NCBI RefSeq assembly: GCF_024346715.1
Contig: NZ_AP024852.1
Span: 1,426,001-1,490,000 of the forward strand
Length of the DNA: 64,000 bases
Origin: Photobacterium swingsii
GTDB taxonomy: Bacteria > Pseudomonadota > Gammaproteobacteria > Enterobacterales > Vibrionaceae
Reading direction: 5' to 3'
The notes below the pieces were generated by a model. The model ran no database searches. It was not told where the DNA came from and was given only the letters and a program-made list of their open reading frames with translations. The translations under genes were made by a program, and so were the position numbers. Below, piece after piece: positions 34,935 to 47,762 of this stretch (positions are counted from its first letter, which is position 1; each line of letters begins with the position of its first letter).

Positions 34935-35766
34935 TGTTGCAAAAAAGGTGTCGAACTTAAATCGTACCGAACTAACAGAACCTATTTCGTGTGTAGATAA
35001 AAGTGCAATTGCAGCCGCCTTTGGTAAAGCTGCGGCTAACTATGATAAATCTGCCGCTTTTCAACGTTTAGTTGGCCATCAGCTTATGGAGAAGCTACCA
35101 GCACTTATTCCTGTGGGCAGCAAGCTACTCGATTTAGGATGTGGAACGGGATATTTTTCACAGCAACTAGCTAACCGTGGTTTTGATGTTTGCGCGACAG
35201 ACTTATCATCTGAAATGTTGGAGCAGGCGAAATTACGTTGTGGTAACCAAGTCACTTATCAACAAGGTGATGCAGAAGATCTGCCTTTTGCGGATAATAG
35301 CTTTGATATTGCATATACCACTTTAGCGCTACAGTGGTGCCCTGATTTATCTGTACCCTTGAAAGAGTTACGACGTGTGGTCAAACCTGGTGGTTGTATT
35401 TTATTCACCACATTGGCAGAAAATTCACTCCATGAGCTTCGTTATGCGTGGCTGCAGGTTGATCAATATCAACATGTGAACCACTTTCTTTCGCAAAAGG
35501 CGGTAAAACTTGCGCTGGCGCAAGCGGGGGGAGAAATCGATACCCTAGAATTCCTCCCGATTACAGTGAAATACAATACGGCAGTTGAACTCATGAAAGA
35601 CCTGAAAGGGATAGGGGCGACGCATCTGCAGCGGGAACGCAAAGCAGGCTTAGCTAGTCGCAAGACAATTCAGGCTTTAGAACGCGCTTACGATGAGTTT
35701 AGAGATGAGAAAGGCCAACTGCCAGCAACCTATCAAGTCTGTTTTGGAGTAATAATAAATGACTAA
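34927..35766 (+). CDS. bioC: Malonyl-ACP O-methyltransferase
   Basis: SAM-dependent methyltransferase that caps malonyl-ACP so that fatty acid synthesis can build the pimeloyl chain. The 279-residue product carries the SAM motif [15 protein letters not shown] (about 73-87), the second motif [11 protein letters not shown], and [15 protein letters not shown]. The N-terminus has about 25 more residues than E. coli BioC before the conserved [14 protein letters not shown]. It overlaps bioF and bioD by eight bases each. No bioH is visible here. Confidence 0.95.
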   Translation: MTDVAKKVSNLNRTELTEPISCVDKSAIAAAFGKAAANYDKSAAFQRLVGHQLMEKLPALIPVGSKLLDLGCGTGYFSQQLANRGFDVCATDLSSEMLEQAKLRCGNQVTYQQGDAEDLPFADNSFDIAYTTLALQWCPDLSVPLKELRRVVKPGGCILFTTLAENSLHELRYAWLQVDQYQHVNHFLSQKAVKLALAQAGGEIDTLEFLPITVKYNTAVELMKDLKGIGATHLQRERKAGLASRKTIQALERAYDEFRDEKGQLPATYQVCFGVIIND

Positions 35767-36439
35767 CGCTTTCTTTGTGACAGGAACCGATACCGAAGTA
35801 GGTAAAACGGTTGCCTCGCGCGCAATTTTACAAGCTGCGGCTAGCGCGAATATCAAGATGGCAGGTTATAAGCCAGTAGCGTCAGACAGTGTAAAAACAG
35901 ATGAAGGTATGCGTAATTCTGATGCGTTGTACATTCAAGAAGCCTCTGTTGTTGAGCTAGCGTACGACGAAGTTAACCCTTATGCATTTGAAGCGGCGGT
36001 GTCACCACACTTAGCGGCAGAGCAAGAAAACCGAGTCATTGAGTTTCCAGTGATTTCTGAAGGTCTTGCAGCATTGAAAGAAAAGTCGGAAGCGGTATTA
36101 GTTGAAGGTGCAGGTGGTTGGCGTGTACCTGTTTCACGTACTGACTACCTATCAAGTTGGGTTAAGCAAGAGAAGCTACCTGTTATCTTGGTTATCGGCG
36201 TGAAACTTGGTTGTATGAGCCATGCTATTCTAACGGCAGAAGCGATTCGTAACGATGGCCTAGAACTTGTGGGCTGGGTCGCGAACCGAATTAATCCGGG
36301 TACAGAGAATTACGCAGAAATCATTCGCATGATGGAAGACAACCTAGGCGCGCCAAAACTCGGCGAAATCCCATACATGCCAGGTATCAAAAAGCGTGAT
36401 CTGTCTAAGTACATCAACTTAGCACCGCTAGGGCTATAA
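35759..36439 (+). CDS. bioD: Dethiobiotin synthetase
   Basis: ATP-dependent ligase closing the ureido ring of dethiobiotin from DAPA and CO2. The 226-residue product has the P-loop GTDTEVGKT at the N-terminus, [23 protein letters not shown] for substrate binding, and [10 protein letters not shown]. It is the last gene of bioBFCD, starting eight bases inside bioC and followed by a strong terminator. Confidence 0.96.
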   Translation: MTNAFFVTGTDTEVGKTVASRAILQAAASANIKMAGYKPVASDSVKTDEGMRNSDALYIQEASVVELAYDEVNPYAFEAAVSPHLAAEQENRVIEFPVISEGLAALKEKSEAVLVEGAGGWRVPVSRTDYLSSWVKQEKLPVILVIGVKLGCMSHAILTAEAIRNDGLELVGWVANRINPGTENYAEIIRMMEDNLGAPKLGEIPYMPGIKKRDLSKYINLAPLGL

Positions 36440-36480
36440 TTAGCAAATACCTGCTACTTGCAGTAAGTAGATAGATATTA

Positions 36481-36506
36481 AAAAGCCGACGAGAGTCGGC
36501 TTTTTT
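36481..36506. terminator. Rho-independent terminator of bioBFCD
   Basis: Ten-pair stem AAAAGCCGAC/GTCGGCTTTT with GAGA loop and six T. It also has A-rich flanks that make it usable for the convergent gene at 36516-37415. Confidence 0.92.
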
Positions 36507-36515
36507 GTACGTGAA

Positions 36516-37415
36516 TTAAATCAATCGAGTCACAGCGTGATGAAACACTGGGTGGTGTAAGAAGAAGGTGTGAAAGTGCGGTGAGTGGGCCAGCAAAGGT
36601 TTTAGTAACCACAATAAGAAGGGTTGTAACCTATTACCCATAAAGCTAGGGCGGCTCTGCGCAGCACAATGAGGGCATCCATTCCCTGCAAGGTGATTAA
36701 AAGGTAACTGCTCAAAGGTACCGTGAATTGCACAAGTGATTTTGCCTTTAGTGCGAGCGTTAACATAGACGAAATTTTCGTAGCTATAACGTTTATTATG
36801 CAGGGCTAAGGCTTGACTAACAAAATCAGAGGTGGTTTTGGTACGATTACTCTTAGCACAAGCAGGGCACCCAGCACCGCGTAAGTGCGTGTCTGGCCGT
36901 TGCTCAAAAGGACCGTGTAACGGGCAGGTAATGGTCGCTTTGGTTAATGCTCCTGCATAGACGAAGCGATCATAATGGTATTTACCATGGTGGACAGCAT
37001 AAGCACGCTCAATAAATTGCTCTTGGGTCAAAGGATTGGATCGAGAACAACTCGGGCAGCCTTTACCTGCAAGGTGAGAATTTGGGCGCTGTTCAAACTC
37101 ACCATGATGTGGACAAATGATGATGCTTTTCTCAAGTGAGCCACGATAAACAAACTTACTGTAGTCGTATTTATCTTCATGCACCTTCTTTGCTTTTATC
37201 ACAAACTCTTTGATTGTTTGTTTTTCTTTGCCTGCACATTTAGGGCACCCTCTACCAGCTAGGTGGGCATCAGCCCGTTGCTCAAAATCACCATGTATAG
37301 GACAAGTCACTAAGCTTTTGGCTTTGGCGTTGGTGTACACGAAATTTTCATAACCGTATTTTCCGTTATGAAAAGCCCGTGCCTGCTCAACGAACATTGC
37401 TTTGGTTTTTCTCAT
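36516..37415 (-). CDS. Protein of four tandem zinc-ribbon-like repeats
   Basis: About 299 residues, composed of four ~63-residue repeats with a Cys first ligand at about 38, 101, 164 and 228. Each repeat follows the pattern Fxx+AxxxHxxKYxYxxFVY...C-P-x-H-G-x-FEQ-x5-HLxGxGCPxC. Similar repeats occur in phage, giant-virus and homing-endonuclease-associated proteins and are thought to bind DNA. The last ~45 residues are His- and Phe-rich without Cys, a tail unlike the repeats. It lies alone between bioD and the AT-rich leader of the ATP synthase operon. The start is uncertain (ATG 37415, or a TTG at 37472 with no ribosome site). Confidence 0.7.
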   Translation of the reverse strand: MRKTKAMFVEQARAFHNGKYGYENFVYTNAKAKSLVTCPIHGDFEQRADAHLAGRGCPKCAGKEKQTIKEFVIKAKKVHEDKYDYSKFVYRGSLEKSIIICPHHGEFEQRPNSHLAGKGCPSCSRSNPLTQEQFIERAYAVHHGKYHYDRFVYAGALTKATITCPLHGPFEQRPDTHLRGAGCPACAKSNRTKTTSDFVSQALALHNKRYSYENFVYVNARTKGKITCAIHGTFEQLPFNHLAGNGCPHCAAQSRPSFMGNRLQPFLLWLLKPLLAHSPHFHTFFLHHPVFHHAVTRLI

Positions 37416-37969
37416 TTCTACATCTTCGTCTCTATATGGCCTACCAGCTAATAACCACAAATGGGTAGGCAAGGTTATTTTCTTAAAGGAACGTATTGAT
37501 TTTTAAAAGATTATTATTTTTATCAACAAGCTTTGCTAGCATAACTATTCAGCTCATATATGCATACTCCTACTAACTGATAACACAATCAACCACCAAA
37601 AATGAAAATCAATGATTGCAAAAATTGAGATTCCAATCACGTTTGGCGAGGCGTAGATTCAATCCCTCTTCAAACCATAACTTTATTTAAAATATCATTT
37701 TAATAAAAATCAAAAACGGAATTTAATTAAAATAATTCATTATATGTATTGTAAGTAAATATATGTTTGGATGATTTAAATTGGAATGTGTTTTATGGTT
37801 GGAAATATAAGAAAATTAAAAATAACTTTATTTTTGTGTGACATTTAAAATCTATGTGTTAGTTTAAAAAAACACTTTGGGTTTTATTTATATTACATCG
37901 GATATTTCATGGTTGATGATGTTTGGGAGGTGGTTGGCTAAATATTAATTAACGTAAGAGGATATATCT
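37416..37969. other. AT-rich spacer upstream of the ATP synthase operon
   Basis: About 550 bases, clearly more AT-rich than the rest of the window, with many runs of A and T. It must contain the atp promoter; AAGAGG lies just before atpI. No gene or tRNA is supported. The composition suits curved DNA or H-NS-type binding, which is inference. Confidence 0.55.
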
Positions 37970-39140
<1,171 letters not shown>

Positions 39141-39189
39141 TTTTATTTTTTTAAGTTACGTTTTTTCATAATTAGATTCGGAGTTATTC

Positions 39190-39426
39190 ATGGATATTGT
39201 TAGTGCAGTTCTTTACGTTGCGGGTGCGCTGCTTATTGGTTTAGGTGCTGCTGGTGCAGCAAGCGGTATCGGTAACTTAGCCGGTAAATATCTTGAAGGT
39301 GTGGCACGTCAACCTGATTTGACCCCAATGCTACGTACTCAATTCTTCATCATGATGGGTCTGGTTGATGCGGTACCAATGATTGGCGTAGGTATCGGTC
39401 TGTACATTATCTTCGCTGTGGCATAA
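39190..39426 (+). CDS. atpE: F1Fo ATP synthase subunit c
   Basis: Proton-carrying ring subunit, 78 residues, two helices joined by the polar loop GVARQPDL. The first helix has the glycine pattern [13 protein letters not shown] for tight ring packing. The carboxylate is the Asp in [13 protein letters not shown]. The residue after it is Ala, and the Na+-type Gln/Glu-Ser set is absent, so proton coupling is predicted. The sequence resembles the E. coli form. Confidence 0.97.
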   Translation: MDIVSAVLYVAGALLIGLGAAGAASGIGNLAGKYLEGVARQPDLTPMLRTQFFIMMGLVDAVPMIGVGIGLYIIFAVA

Positions 39427-39479
39427 GTCATTCAACCACTCTTTTAAACAACATTGGGTTACCAAAAAGTGAGGATGGA

Positions 39480-39950
39480 ATGAACTTAAATGCCACCATG
39501 CTAGGACAGGCACTGTCTTTCGTGATTTTTGTCTGGCTTTGTATGAAATATGTTTGGCCTCCTTTGACTGCATTACTTGATGAGCGCCAGCGAGTTATCG
39601 CTGAAGGTTTATCTCATACCGAGTATGCGGCGAAAGAGTTGCAAATGGCGAAAGCTAATGGTGCAAAACTGATTGAAGATGCCAAACAGCAAGTAAGCAG
39701 CTTGGTTGAGCAGGGTAACAAGCGTCGTTCACAGATCATTGAAGACGCCAAGCTCGAAGCTGAGCAAGAAAAAGCCCGCATTATTGCGGCAGGGAAAACG
39801 GAGTTGGAAAGTGAGCGTAATCGTATTCGCGAAGAACTACGCCACGAAATGACGGCCTTGGTGATTGAGAGCGCTGAGAAATTGATTGACCGTCAACTAG
39901 ACACGGACGCCAACCGAGCATTGGTTAATAAGATCATCACAGATCTGTAA
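39480..39950 (+). CDS. atpF: F1Fo ATP synthase subunit b
   Basis: Peripheral-stalk subunit of 156 residues, the same length as in E. coli. One N-terminal membrane helix (MLGQALSFVIFVWLCMKYVW) is followed by a long charged helix (about 30-150) that dimerises as a coiled coil and reaches to subunit delta. The GAGG ribosome site lies just before the ATG. Confidence 0.96.
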   Translation: MNLNATMLGQALSFVIFVWLCMKYVWPPLTALLDERQRVIAEGLSHTEYAAKELQMAKANGAKLIEDAKQQVSSLVEQGNKRRSQIIEDAKLEAEQEKARIIAAGKTELESERNRIREELRHEMTALVIESAEKLIDRQLDTDANRALVNKIITDL

Positions 39951-39963
39951 TAAGGGGTTAAGA

Positions 39964-40512
39964 ATGTCCGATTCACAAACCATTGCTTACCCCTATGCAA
40001 AAGCGGCGTTTGATTATGCTCGCGATGCAGCCCAGCTTGAAGCTTGGGAAAATATGCTGGTAGTGATGAAAGAAGTCGCACAAGCGCCGTCTGTCGCCAG
40101 CCAAATCGAAGCACTTGATATGCTCGGCCCAGATGCGCATGAGGAATTTACTCAGTCTTTTCTGGCTATTTGTGAAGGCCTGCTAGATGAGTACGGACAG
40201 AATCTACTCAAGCTAATGGCAGAGAATGGCCGACTCGGTGTGTTGCCTCAGGTCGCAGAGCTTTATCAGACGTTCAAATCTGATTTTGAACGCACAGTTG
40301 AGGCTTGTGTAACAACAGCTGAGCCGCTGGATGAGCAGCAAAAAGATAGCTTAAGCCAAGCTCTGGAGCGGAAGTTGAACCGCACCGTTTCTCTGACTTG
40401 CCAGATCGATAAGACGCTGGTTGGAGGAATTAAGATCACTGCTGGTGAACTTGTGATTGATGGGTCGCTAAAAAGCGCTATTAATCGACTTGCGAGCCGC
40501 CTAGAGGTGTAA
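39964..40512 (+). CDS. atpH: F1Fo ATP synthase subunit delta
   Basis: Peripheral-stalk subunit of 182 residues linking b to the top of F1. It starts with the family pattern AYPYAKAAFDYARD and ends with CQIDKTLVGGIKITAGELVI followed by DGSLKSAINRLASRLE, the conserved C-terminal signature. It lies 13 bases after atpF. Confidence 0.96.
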   Translation: MSDSQTIAYPYAKAAFDYARDAAQLEAWENMLVVMKEVAQAPSVASQIEALDMLGPDAHEEFTQSFLAICEGLLDEYGQNLLKLMAENGRLGVLPQVAELYQTFKSDFERTVEACVTTAEPLDEQQKDSLSQALERKLNRTVSLTCQIDKTLVGGIKITAGELVIDGSLKSAINRLASRLEV

Positions 40513-40525
40513 TTAGGTACTAGAC

Positions 40526-42067
40526 ATGCAATTAAATTCAAATGAAATCAGCGATCTAATAAGACAACGGATCGCCTCCTTTAACGTAGCTAGCCAAGCA
40601 CGTAATGAAGGCACAATTATCTCCGTAAGTGACGGTATCATCACCATTAACGGCCTTGCGGATGTAATGCAAGGCGAGATGATCGAACTTCCTGGCAACC
40701 GCTATGCACTTGCATTGAACCTTGAGCGCCATTCAGTCGGTGCTGTTGTTATGGGCCCTTATGCTGACCTTGCTGAAGGCATGACAGTAAAAGGGACTGG
40801 CCGTATTCTTGAAGTACCAGTAGGCAAAGGCTTACTCGGCCGTGTCGTTAATACGCTCGGTCAGCCACTAGATGGCAAAGGTGCGGTTGAAAATGATGGT
40901 TTTGCACCTGTCGAAATTATTGCCCCAGGGGTTATCGATCGTAAGTCGGTTGATCAACCGATTCAGACTGGTTACAAAGCCGTGGACTCCATGGTGCCAA
41001 TTGGCCGTGGTCAGCGTGAATTGATCATCGGTGACCGTCAAACGGGTAAAACAGCGATGGCGATAGATGCCATCATCAACCAAAAAGAATCCGGTATTTA
41101 CTCTGTTTACGTGGCAATTGGCCAGAAAGCCTCAACCATTGCTAACGTTGTACGCAAGCTAGAAGAAAACGGCGCCCTACAAAATACGATTGTGGTTGTA
41201 GCGTCTGCCTCTGAAGCGGCTGCACTGCAATATCTTGCTCCGTATGCTGGTTGTACTATGGGTGAGTATTTCCGCGACCGTGGTGAAGACGCACTGATTG
41301 TTTACGATGACTTGTCTAAACAAGCTGTTGCTTACCGCCAAATTTCGCTGCTTCTTAAACGCCCACCGGGTCGTGAAGCCTTCCCTGGTGACGTGTTCTA
41401 TCTTCACTCCCGTTTGCTAGAACGTGCAGCGCGTGTAAACGAAGATTATGTCGCAAGTTTCACCAATGGTGAAGTAACAGGTAAGACGGGTTCACTCACA
41501 GCACTACCTATTATCGAAACGCAAGCTGGTGACGTATCTGCCTTCGTTCCGACCAACGTTATTTCTATCACAGATGGTCAGATCTTCTTACAGACTCACT
41601 TGTTCAATGCGGGCTTACGCCCAGCGGTTGACCCAGGTATTTCGGTCTCTCGTGTTGGTGGTGCTGCTCAGACCAAGATCATTAAGAAACTGTCTGGTGG
41701 TATTCGTACTGCATTGGCGCAATACCGTGAGTTAGCAGCGTTTGCTCAGTTCTCATCTGACCTAGATGACGCAACACGCAAACAGTTGGACCACGGTGAA
41801 AAAGTGACTGAGCTAATGAAGCAGAAACAGTATTCACCTATGTCTGTTGCTGAACAGGCGATTGCTATTTTTGCGGCTGAAAAAGGCTACCTCAACGAGA
41901 TCCCATTAGCGAGTATCGGTGAATTTGAAGCTGAGTTAATGGCTTTTGCTAAGAGCTCACAAGCTGAATTGCTATCGTCAATCAATGCATCGGGTAATTA
42001 CAACGATGAGATTGAAACTAATCTGCACAACCTGTTGAAGACCTTCATGGACACCCAGTCGTTTTAA
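40526..42067 (+). CDS. atpA: F1Fo ATP synthase subunit alpha
   Basis: Non-catalytic nucleotide-binding subunit of the F1 hexamer, 513 residues as in E. coli. The P-loop is [28 protein letters not shown] and the arginine-finger region [15 protein letters not shown] are intact, so it should be functional. It lies 13 bases after atpH. Confidence 0.98.
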   Translation: MQLNSNEISDLIRQRIASFNVASQARNEGTIISVSDGIITINGLADVMQGEMIELPGNRYALALNLERHSVGAVVMGPYADLAEGMTVKGTGRILEVPVGKGLLGRVVNTLGQPLDGKGAVENDGFAPVEIIAPGVIDRKSVDQPIQTGYKAVDSMVPIGRGQRELIIGDRQTGKTAMAIDAIINQKESGIYSVYVAIGQKASTIANVVRKLEENGALQNTIVVVASASEAAALQYLAPYAGCTMGEYFRDRGEDALIVYDDLSKQAVAYRQISLLLKRPPGREAFPGDVFYLHSRLLERAARVNEDYVASFTNGEVTGKTGSLTALPIIETQAGDVSAFVPTNVISITDGQIFLQTHLFNAGLRPAVDPGISVSRVGGAAQTKIIKKLSGGIRTALAQYRELAAFAQFSSDLDDATRKQLDHGEKVTELMKQKQYSPMSVAEQAIAIFAAEKGYLNEIPLASIGEFEAELMAFAKSSQAELLSSINASGNYNDEIETNLHNLLKTFMDTQSF

Positions 42068-42120
42068 TTGTCAGGGTAAGCCGCTCAGCGGCATAGCAAC
42101 GAGGTAGACAGGAGCGAAAA

Positions 42121-42996
42121 ATGGCAAACGCAAAAGAAATTCGCACCAAGATCAGTAGTGTTCAGAACACCCAGAAGATCACCAGTGCGATGGAAATGGT
42201 TGCCGCGAGCAAGATGCGTAAGGTGCAAGACAACATGGTGCTGACACGCCCTTATGCAGACAACATGCGTAAGGTGATCAGTCACGTTGTTTCAGGCTCG
42301 TTGGAATATAAGCATCCATATCTTGAAGAACGCGAAGTTAAACGGGTTGCGTACATCATTATTTCTTCTGACCGAGGATTGTGTGGTGGCTTGAATAACA
42401 ACCTGTTCAAGAAAGTGCTGGGTGAGATGCAGCAATGGCGTGAGAAAGGGGTAGAGGTTGATACTTCTTTGATTGGCTCTAAAGCCATCTCTTTCTTTCA
42501 CCGTATCGGTAATGTTGTTGCTCAGACCTCTGGTCTGGGTGACAAACCTAAGTTGGAAGATGTGCTTGGCCCAGTGAAGGCCATGCTAGAGCATTACGAC
42601 GAGGGCCGAATTGATCGCTTACATCTGGTGTATAACGAATTTGTTAACACCATGGTGCAAAAGCCACAAGTGGTGCAGTTACTACCACGGCCAGAGTTGG
42701 CACAAGTTGATGATGCTAACAGTAAAAAAACGTCAGGCCGTTGGGACTACATCTATGAGCAAGACCCGAAGGCACTACTGGATGAATTAATGCTGCGATA
42801 TATCGAATCGCAGGTTTATCAGGGAACGGTTGAGAGCTGTGCATGTGAGCAAGCCGCACGAATGGTGGCAATGAAAGCAGCAACCGATAATGCAGGCAAC
42901 CTGATAAATGATCTCCAGTTGGTTTACAACAAAGCCCGACAGGCAGCCATCACTCAAGAGTTGAGTGAAATTGTAGCTGGTGCCCAAGCTGTGTAA
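42121..42996 (+). CDS. atpG: F1Fo ATP synthase subunit gamma
   Basis: Rotor shaft subunit of 291 residues. N-terminal helix [20 protein letters not shown] and C-terminal helix with [20 protein letters not shown] form the coiled coil inside the alpha-beta ring; [13 protein letters not shown] marks the globular part. The GGAG ribosome site is clear. Length matches the family. Confidence 0.97.
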   Translation: MANAKEIRTKISSVQNTQKITSAMEMVAASKMRKVQDNMVLTRPYADNMRKVISHVVSGSLEYKHPYLEEREVKRVAYIIISSDRGLCGGLNNNLFKKVLGEMQQWREKGVEVDTSLIGSKAISFFHRIGNVVAQTSGLGDKPKLEDVLGPVKAMLEHYDEGRIDRLHLVYNEFVNTMVQKPQVVQLLPRPELAQVDDANSKKTSGRWDYIYEQDPKALLDELMLRYIESQVYQGTVESCACEQAARMVAMKAATDNAGNLINDLQLVYNKARQAAITQELSEIVAGAQAV

Positions 42997-43027
42997 TACC
43001 AAGCTAACAATGAATTTCCGAGGATAA

Positions 43028-44416
<1,389 letters not shown>

Positions 44417-44427
44417 AGGGGTAAGTT

Positions 44428-44871
44428 ATGGCAATTGGCGTTACTGAAAATACGTTCCAGCTCAACATTGTGAGTGCCGAAGGCCCACTGTTTTCTGGTC
44501 CGGCCCATGCGCTGGCGATTGCAGGGTTCGATGGTGAATTAGGTATTCGCCCGGGCCACTCTCCTTTGCTCAGTGGGATAAAACCAGGTGTGGCGAGTTT
44601 CGTTACTGGTCTAAAGGATCCTGAAGAAATCCTTTATATCTCGGGCGGGATTGTTGAAGTACAACCTTCAGTAGTAACCGTGCTGGCTGATACAGCCATG
44701 CACGGGAAGGACATCGACAAAGCCCGCGCGGACGAGGCACGCCGTGCAGCGGAAGAGAACATTGTTAAGCATGCTAACGATGTGAACTTCGCTCAGGCGC
44801 AAATGGATTTGGCAAAAGCAATGGCACAACTTCGTGCCGTTGAATTAACCCAGAAACAGATGCGCCGATAG
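44428..44871 (+). CDS. atpC: F1Fo ATP synthase subunit epsilon
   Basis: Rotor-foot subunit of 147 residues. The N-terminal beta-sandwich has FQLNIVSAEGPLFSG and GELGIRPGHSPLLSGIKPG; the C-terminal two-helix domain (about 90-147), which can insert into F1 and inhibit hydrolysis, is present with ADEARRAAEENI. It is about eight residues longer than E. coli epsilon. Last gene of the operon, followed by a terminator. Confidence 0.96.
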   Translation: MAIGVTENTFQLNIVSAEGPLFSGPAHALAIAGFDGELGIRPGHSPLLSGIKPGVASFVTGLKDPEEILYISGGIVEVQPSVVTVLADTAMHGKDIDKARADEARRAAEENIVKHANDVNFAQAQMDLAKAMAQLRAVELTQKQMRR

Positions 44872-44969
44872 ACCGATATTGCAGTCTGGACACGGCTTAC
44901 CGACCGCTTGTCCAGATTGAAATACGGTTTCAGAAAAGCTAATTAAATTTCATTTCCAGAGTTGTCTTT

Positions 44970-45004
44970 GCCCCGATCAGTACTGAGTTCGGGGCTTTTT
45001 TTTA
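44970..45004 (+). terminator. Rho-independent terminator of the atp operon
   Basis: Seven-pair stem GCCCCGA/TCGGGGC (44970-44976 with 44989-44995) with a loop that itself contains CAGTACTG, followed by eight T. Confidence 0.92.
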
Positions 45005-45085
45005 TCTGAAATTTATTAAACGATGATCGAAACAGACTTAATCGCGTACATTAGGGTAAATACATTCACTGTACTGAAGGTCGTA

Positions 45086-45472
45086 ATGATTAAGCTCACG
45101 GTATTTTATGATGGAACATGTCCGCTTTGTTCAAAAGAAATGTCAGCGCTGGCAGCAAAAGATCACCAGCGTGTTATTCAAATCGTGGACATCTACAGTG
45201 ACGCTTTTAGTGCATACCCTCAAATTGATGCGAACGCAGCTAATACCGTGCTGCATGCATTAGATGATAAAGGGCAGTTATTACTGGGATTAGACGTCAC
45301 GCATCGTGCATGGCAGTTAGTTGGGCGAGGCTGGTTATACGCACCCTTGCGCTGGCCCCTGATCAAACCCTTTGCCGATCGTTTTTACCTATTCTTTGCT
45401 AAAAATAGATACCGTTTTTCATTTTGGTTAACCGGTAAATCGCGTTGTGACAGTGGAACATGCGTAAAATAG
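45086..45472 (+). CDS. DCC-family thiol-disulfide oxidoreductase-like protein (DUF393)
   Basis: Small protein of 128 residues of the DUF393 family, named for its DGxCxxC motif; here VFYDGTCPLCSKEM at residues ~5-18. A thioredoxin-like redox function is usually proposed. The rest, with GLDVTHRAWQLVGRG, PLIKPFADRFYLFFAKNRYR and a Cys pair in the tail (CDSGTC), is typical. I chose ATG 45086 (MIKLTVFYDG) because AAGG lies upstream and it matches the family start; the frame extends to 45023. It follows the atp terminator and is probably independent. Confidence 0.85.
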   Translation: MIKLTVFYDGTCPLCSKEMSALAAKDHQRVIQIVDIYSDAFSAYPQIDANAANTVLHALDDKGQLLLGLDVTHRAWQLVGRGWLYAPLRWPLIKPFADRFYLFFAKNRYRFSFWLTGKSRCDSGTCVK

Positions 45473-45502
45473 TACATAAGTCTGCTCACGATATTACCCC
45501 AT

Positions 45503-46360
45503 CTATATCTTACTCATTGCCGCTCGATAAGCCGTCGGAGTGACCTGCTTATACGCTTTAAACTGACGGTTAAAGTTGGCTTGGTTATCGTATCCTACCT
45601 TTTGGATAATAATATTTATCGGTAAGTGGGTATTCATCAGTAAATCGCAGGCAACATTCAGTCGGATCTTCTTTAAATGTTGGCTGAAGCTTTCGTTATA
45701 GTGCTTTTGATATAGCCTCCGAACGCTACTCTCACTGATATACAAATGATTACCCAGATCGTTAAGGCTAATATCATTTGCAAAGTTTTTCATTAAAAAT
45801 GCCTCAGATTTACCAATACGTTCATTGGCTAATTCATCATCAATGTTTGTTGTAACAATACTCATCAATTGCTGCGCTTGTTTATCTTCAAGTAGCAGTG
45901 AGAACAATGAAAATAGCGTGGTGAGTTGCTGGTGAGGTGGCATATCAATCACACCAGCTAATAATTGCGCTGCGCGCTCTGCTGTATCGGTAGAGAACTG
46001 TATGCCATGGCTCGCGTTTGAGAGTAGCCGTTTTAGGGGGTCTAACTCGTGGCAACAGGCGATGAGTTGCTGAACCCAATCTTTACGAAACCAAATGACA
46101 TGTGTTTCACACTGAGTGTGTTGGCCGTCAGTATTGGAAAACATGGCATGGGGTAGGTCAGGGCCGATAAGTACCATATGATTATGCTGAATATTGCTCT
46201 GGTGGTGGCCAACAAAACAACAACCTTGAAAGTGACGATGAATGGCGAGTTCATACTCCTTGTGTCGGTGCCAGCCATAGCTTTTACTTCCCTCAACGAT
46301 TTTTCGGTATCGCCAAGATGCTCCAATGCGCTGAGGTACTTTTTCAAGGTGTCCCTTCAT
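45503..46360 (-). CDS. AraC-family transcriptional regulator
   Basis: Regulator of 285 residues. The N-terminal cupin-like sensor (about 1-130) has GWHRHKEYELAIHRHFQGCC and IGPDLPHAMFSN, with histidines suited to metal or ligand binding. The C-terminal double helix-turn-helix (about 190-285) has ISLNDLGNHLYISESSVRRL and INIIIQKVGYDNQANFNRQF, then KAYKQVTPTAYR. I chose ATG 46360 (MKGHLEK) with GAAGG seven bases upstream; a GTG at 46387 is less likely. It is divergent from a 57-residue protein gene. The target is unknown. Confidence 0.88.
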   Translation of the reverse strand: MKGHLEKVPQRIGASWRYRKIVEGSKSYGWHRHKEYELAIHRHFQGCCFVGHHQSNIQHNHMVLIGPDLPHAMFSNTDGQHTQCETHVIWFRKDWVQQLIACCHELDPLKRLLSNASHGIQFSTDTAERAAQLLAGVIDMPPHQQLTTLFSLFSLLLEDKQAQQLMSIVTTNIDDELANERIGKSEAFLMKNFANDISLNDLGNHLYISESSVRRLYQKHYNESFSQHLKKIRLNVACDLLMNTHLPINIIIQKVGYDNQANFNRQFKAYKQVTPTAYRAAMSKI

Positions 46361-46543
46361 TATTTTGCCTTCATTCTTTATTTCCACCGATGGTTACGGG
46401 TGGTTTTTAGGTATTGAAATTATACTGAAAATAGCCTTGTTATGTTTATATTGCACGAAAAGTACTGCTATATGCTTGCCGAATACTTATGTTGTGAGCT
46501 GTGGTCAATATACTTTCAATGTCCACCACATTGGAGAATTAAG

Positions 46544-46717
46544 ATGACATTACTTAAACATAAAATAGAACAGCTTATTGCTATTAATCGTCAACAATGG
46601 CTTGCAGAGTGTGTTTATCGGTATGGCTTAAAAAGCCCTGAAATGTGGCGGTTATATGGCTACGCTTCCTATGATGATTACAGGAAGGATTTAGGGCGAA
46701 GTTTACAACAAAAGTAA
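46544..46717 (+). CDS. Small hypothetical protein (57 aa)
   Basis: Not recognised. GGAG lies seven bases before ATG 46544. The 57-residue product is soluble and helical: MTLLKHKIEQLIAINRQQWL, then ECVYRYGLKSPEMWRLYGYA, ending in SYDDYRKDLGRSLQQK. It is divergent from the AraC gene and may be its target. The frame extends upstream to 46442 but without a ribosome site. Support is the good start and amphipathic composition; expression is not proven. Confidence 0.5.
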   Translation: MTLLKHKIEQLIAINRQQWLAECVYRYGLKSPEMWRLYGYASYDDYRKDLGRSLQQK

Positions 46718-46822
46718 TATCGATATTTCCCCCACATATGATAAGCAGGGGGCTTTTATCAACTTCGTTGGTTGCAACATCTTTGTGACTTCAGGGGGAG
46801 AGAAGTTCGCAAAAGCCGTTAG

Positions 46823-47536
46823 CTACGATAAGTACGGTACACAGAGAGTGGTTAATTCTGTTGGTGTGTGAATAATGAAGTCTGGCTGGGTAGCCCAATG
46901 CTTAGGTAGCGCACCGCTGTAGGTGACAGCAACAGAAATAACGGTTGTATTATCACCCAATGCTGCATTCATGTTTTTAGCAAAAAGAACATCCGCTTCA
47001 TGATCGCCAATGTACATAATGGTTTTGTTTTCAGGGCTATCAAATAACTGGTTAAAACATAACAAGCCGCTCTCTGGTGATGGCTTTTGCCCTGAGCTAG
47101 CAACATCATCGTAGCCTATAATCGCTTTAAAATAGGGATCAACGTGTGCATCAGTTAATACATTCAAAATGTTTTGTGAGGCATTTTGTGAGCAAATACC
47201 ATGAGGGATCAAGGATAGATCTCTGATAGTACAGTCTATACCTGTAAACAGTTGGACGGGGGTTGTATTCGTTAATTGATGTTCAGCCCATAATGAGCCT
47301 GCTATTAACATTTCTGATTCTGTCATACCGTAATAGCGTACATAAAGATCTTGCCAGTTTTTGGCCGCATGGTTTACCTGATGATAGGCTGCTTCACTTT
47401 GTAGGCACTCAGGAAGGTTATCGCCTGTGAGGTGGGGGGCAACGATGGATAAAATATGCTTCGTAATATCGATATTTTTAGGGACTGAGTTAACGAGTGT
47501 TCCATCATAATCCCAAAGGATCGCATCTAATTTCAT
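46823..47536 (-). CDS. HAD-superfamily hydrolase (phosphoglycolate phosphatase-like)
   Basis: Cytoplasmic phosphatase of 237 residues. HAD motif I is LWDYDGTLVNSVP, where Asp replaces the usual Phe/Phe-Asp lead-in but the two catalytic Asp remain; motif II is GICSQNASQNI, the Lys is in SSGQKPSPESG, and motif III is IMYIGDHEADVLFAKN. The cap and length fit the PGP/beta-phosphoglucomutase-like subclass IA. It stands alone. The substrate is unknown. Confidence 0.82.
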   Translation of the reverse strand: MKLDAILWDYDGTLVNSVPKNIDITKHILSIVAPHLTGDNLPECLQSEAAYHQVNHAAKNWQDLYVRYYGMTESEMLIAGSLWAEHQLTNTTPVQLFTGIDCTIRDLSLIPHGICSQNASQNILNVLTDAHVDPYFKAIIGYDDVASSGQKPSPESGLLCFNQLFDSPENKTIMYIGDHEADVLFAKNMNAALGDNTTVISVAVTYSGALPKHWATQPDFIIHTPTELTTLCVPYLS

Positions 47537-47762
47537 TTGTTTTCTCGTACTTTGATTCCCAGTCGGGGCAAATGACTAGGTGTTATTACTAGTTGTGTTG
47601 GTATGAATATATCGGAAAATATAAGCCGAAACAGGCTTAAAACGTCCACGTAAGGAAACAATGAGTTGATTGCTTATTGAGGATATAAGCGAAAAAGCGT
47701 TGAGTTTGTCAGAGGGGATTCACACCATGACACTTTCGAAATGATGTGAAGAGCCAGAATAG

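Noticed and set aside
37640..37680. tRNA-like 3' fragment (GATTCAATCCC resembling a T-arm)
   Set aside because: No acceptor, D or anticodon arm can be assembled around it, and no integrase or matching tRNA is nearby.
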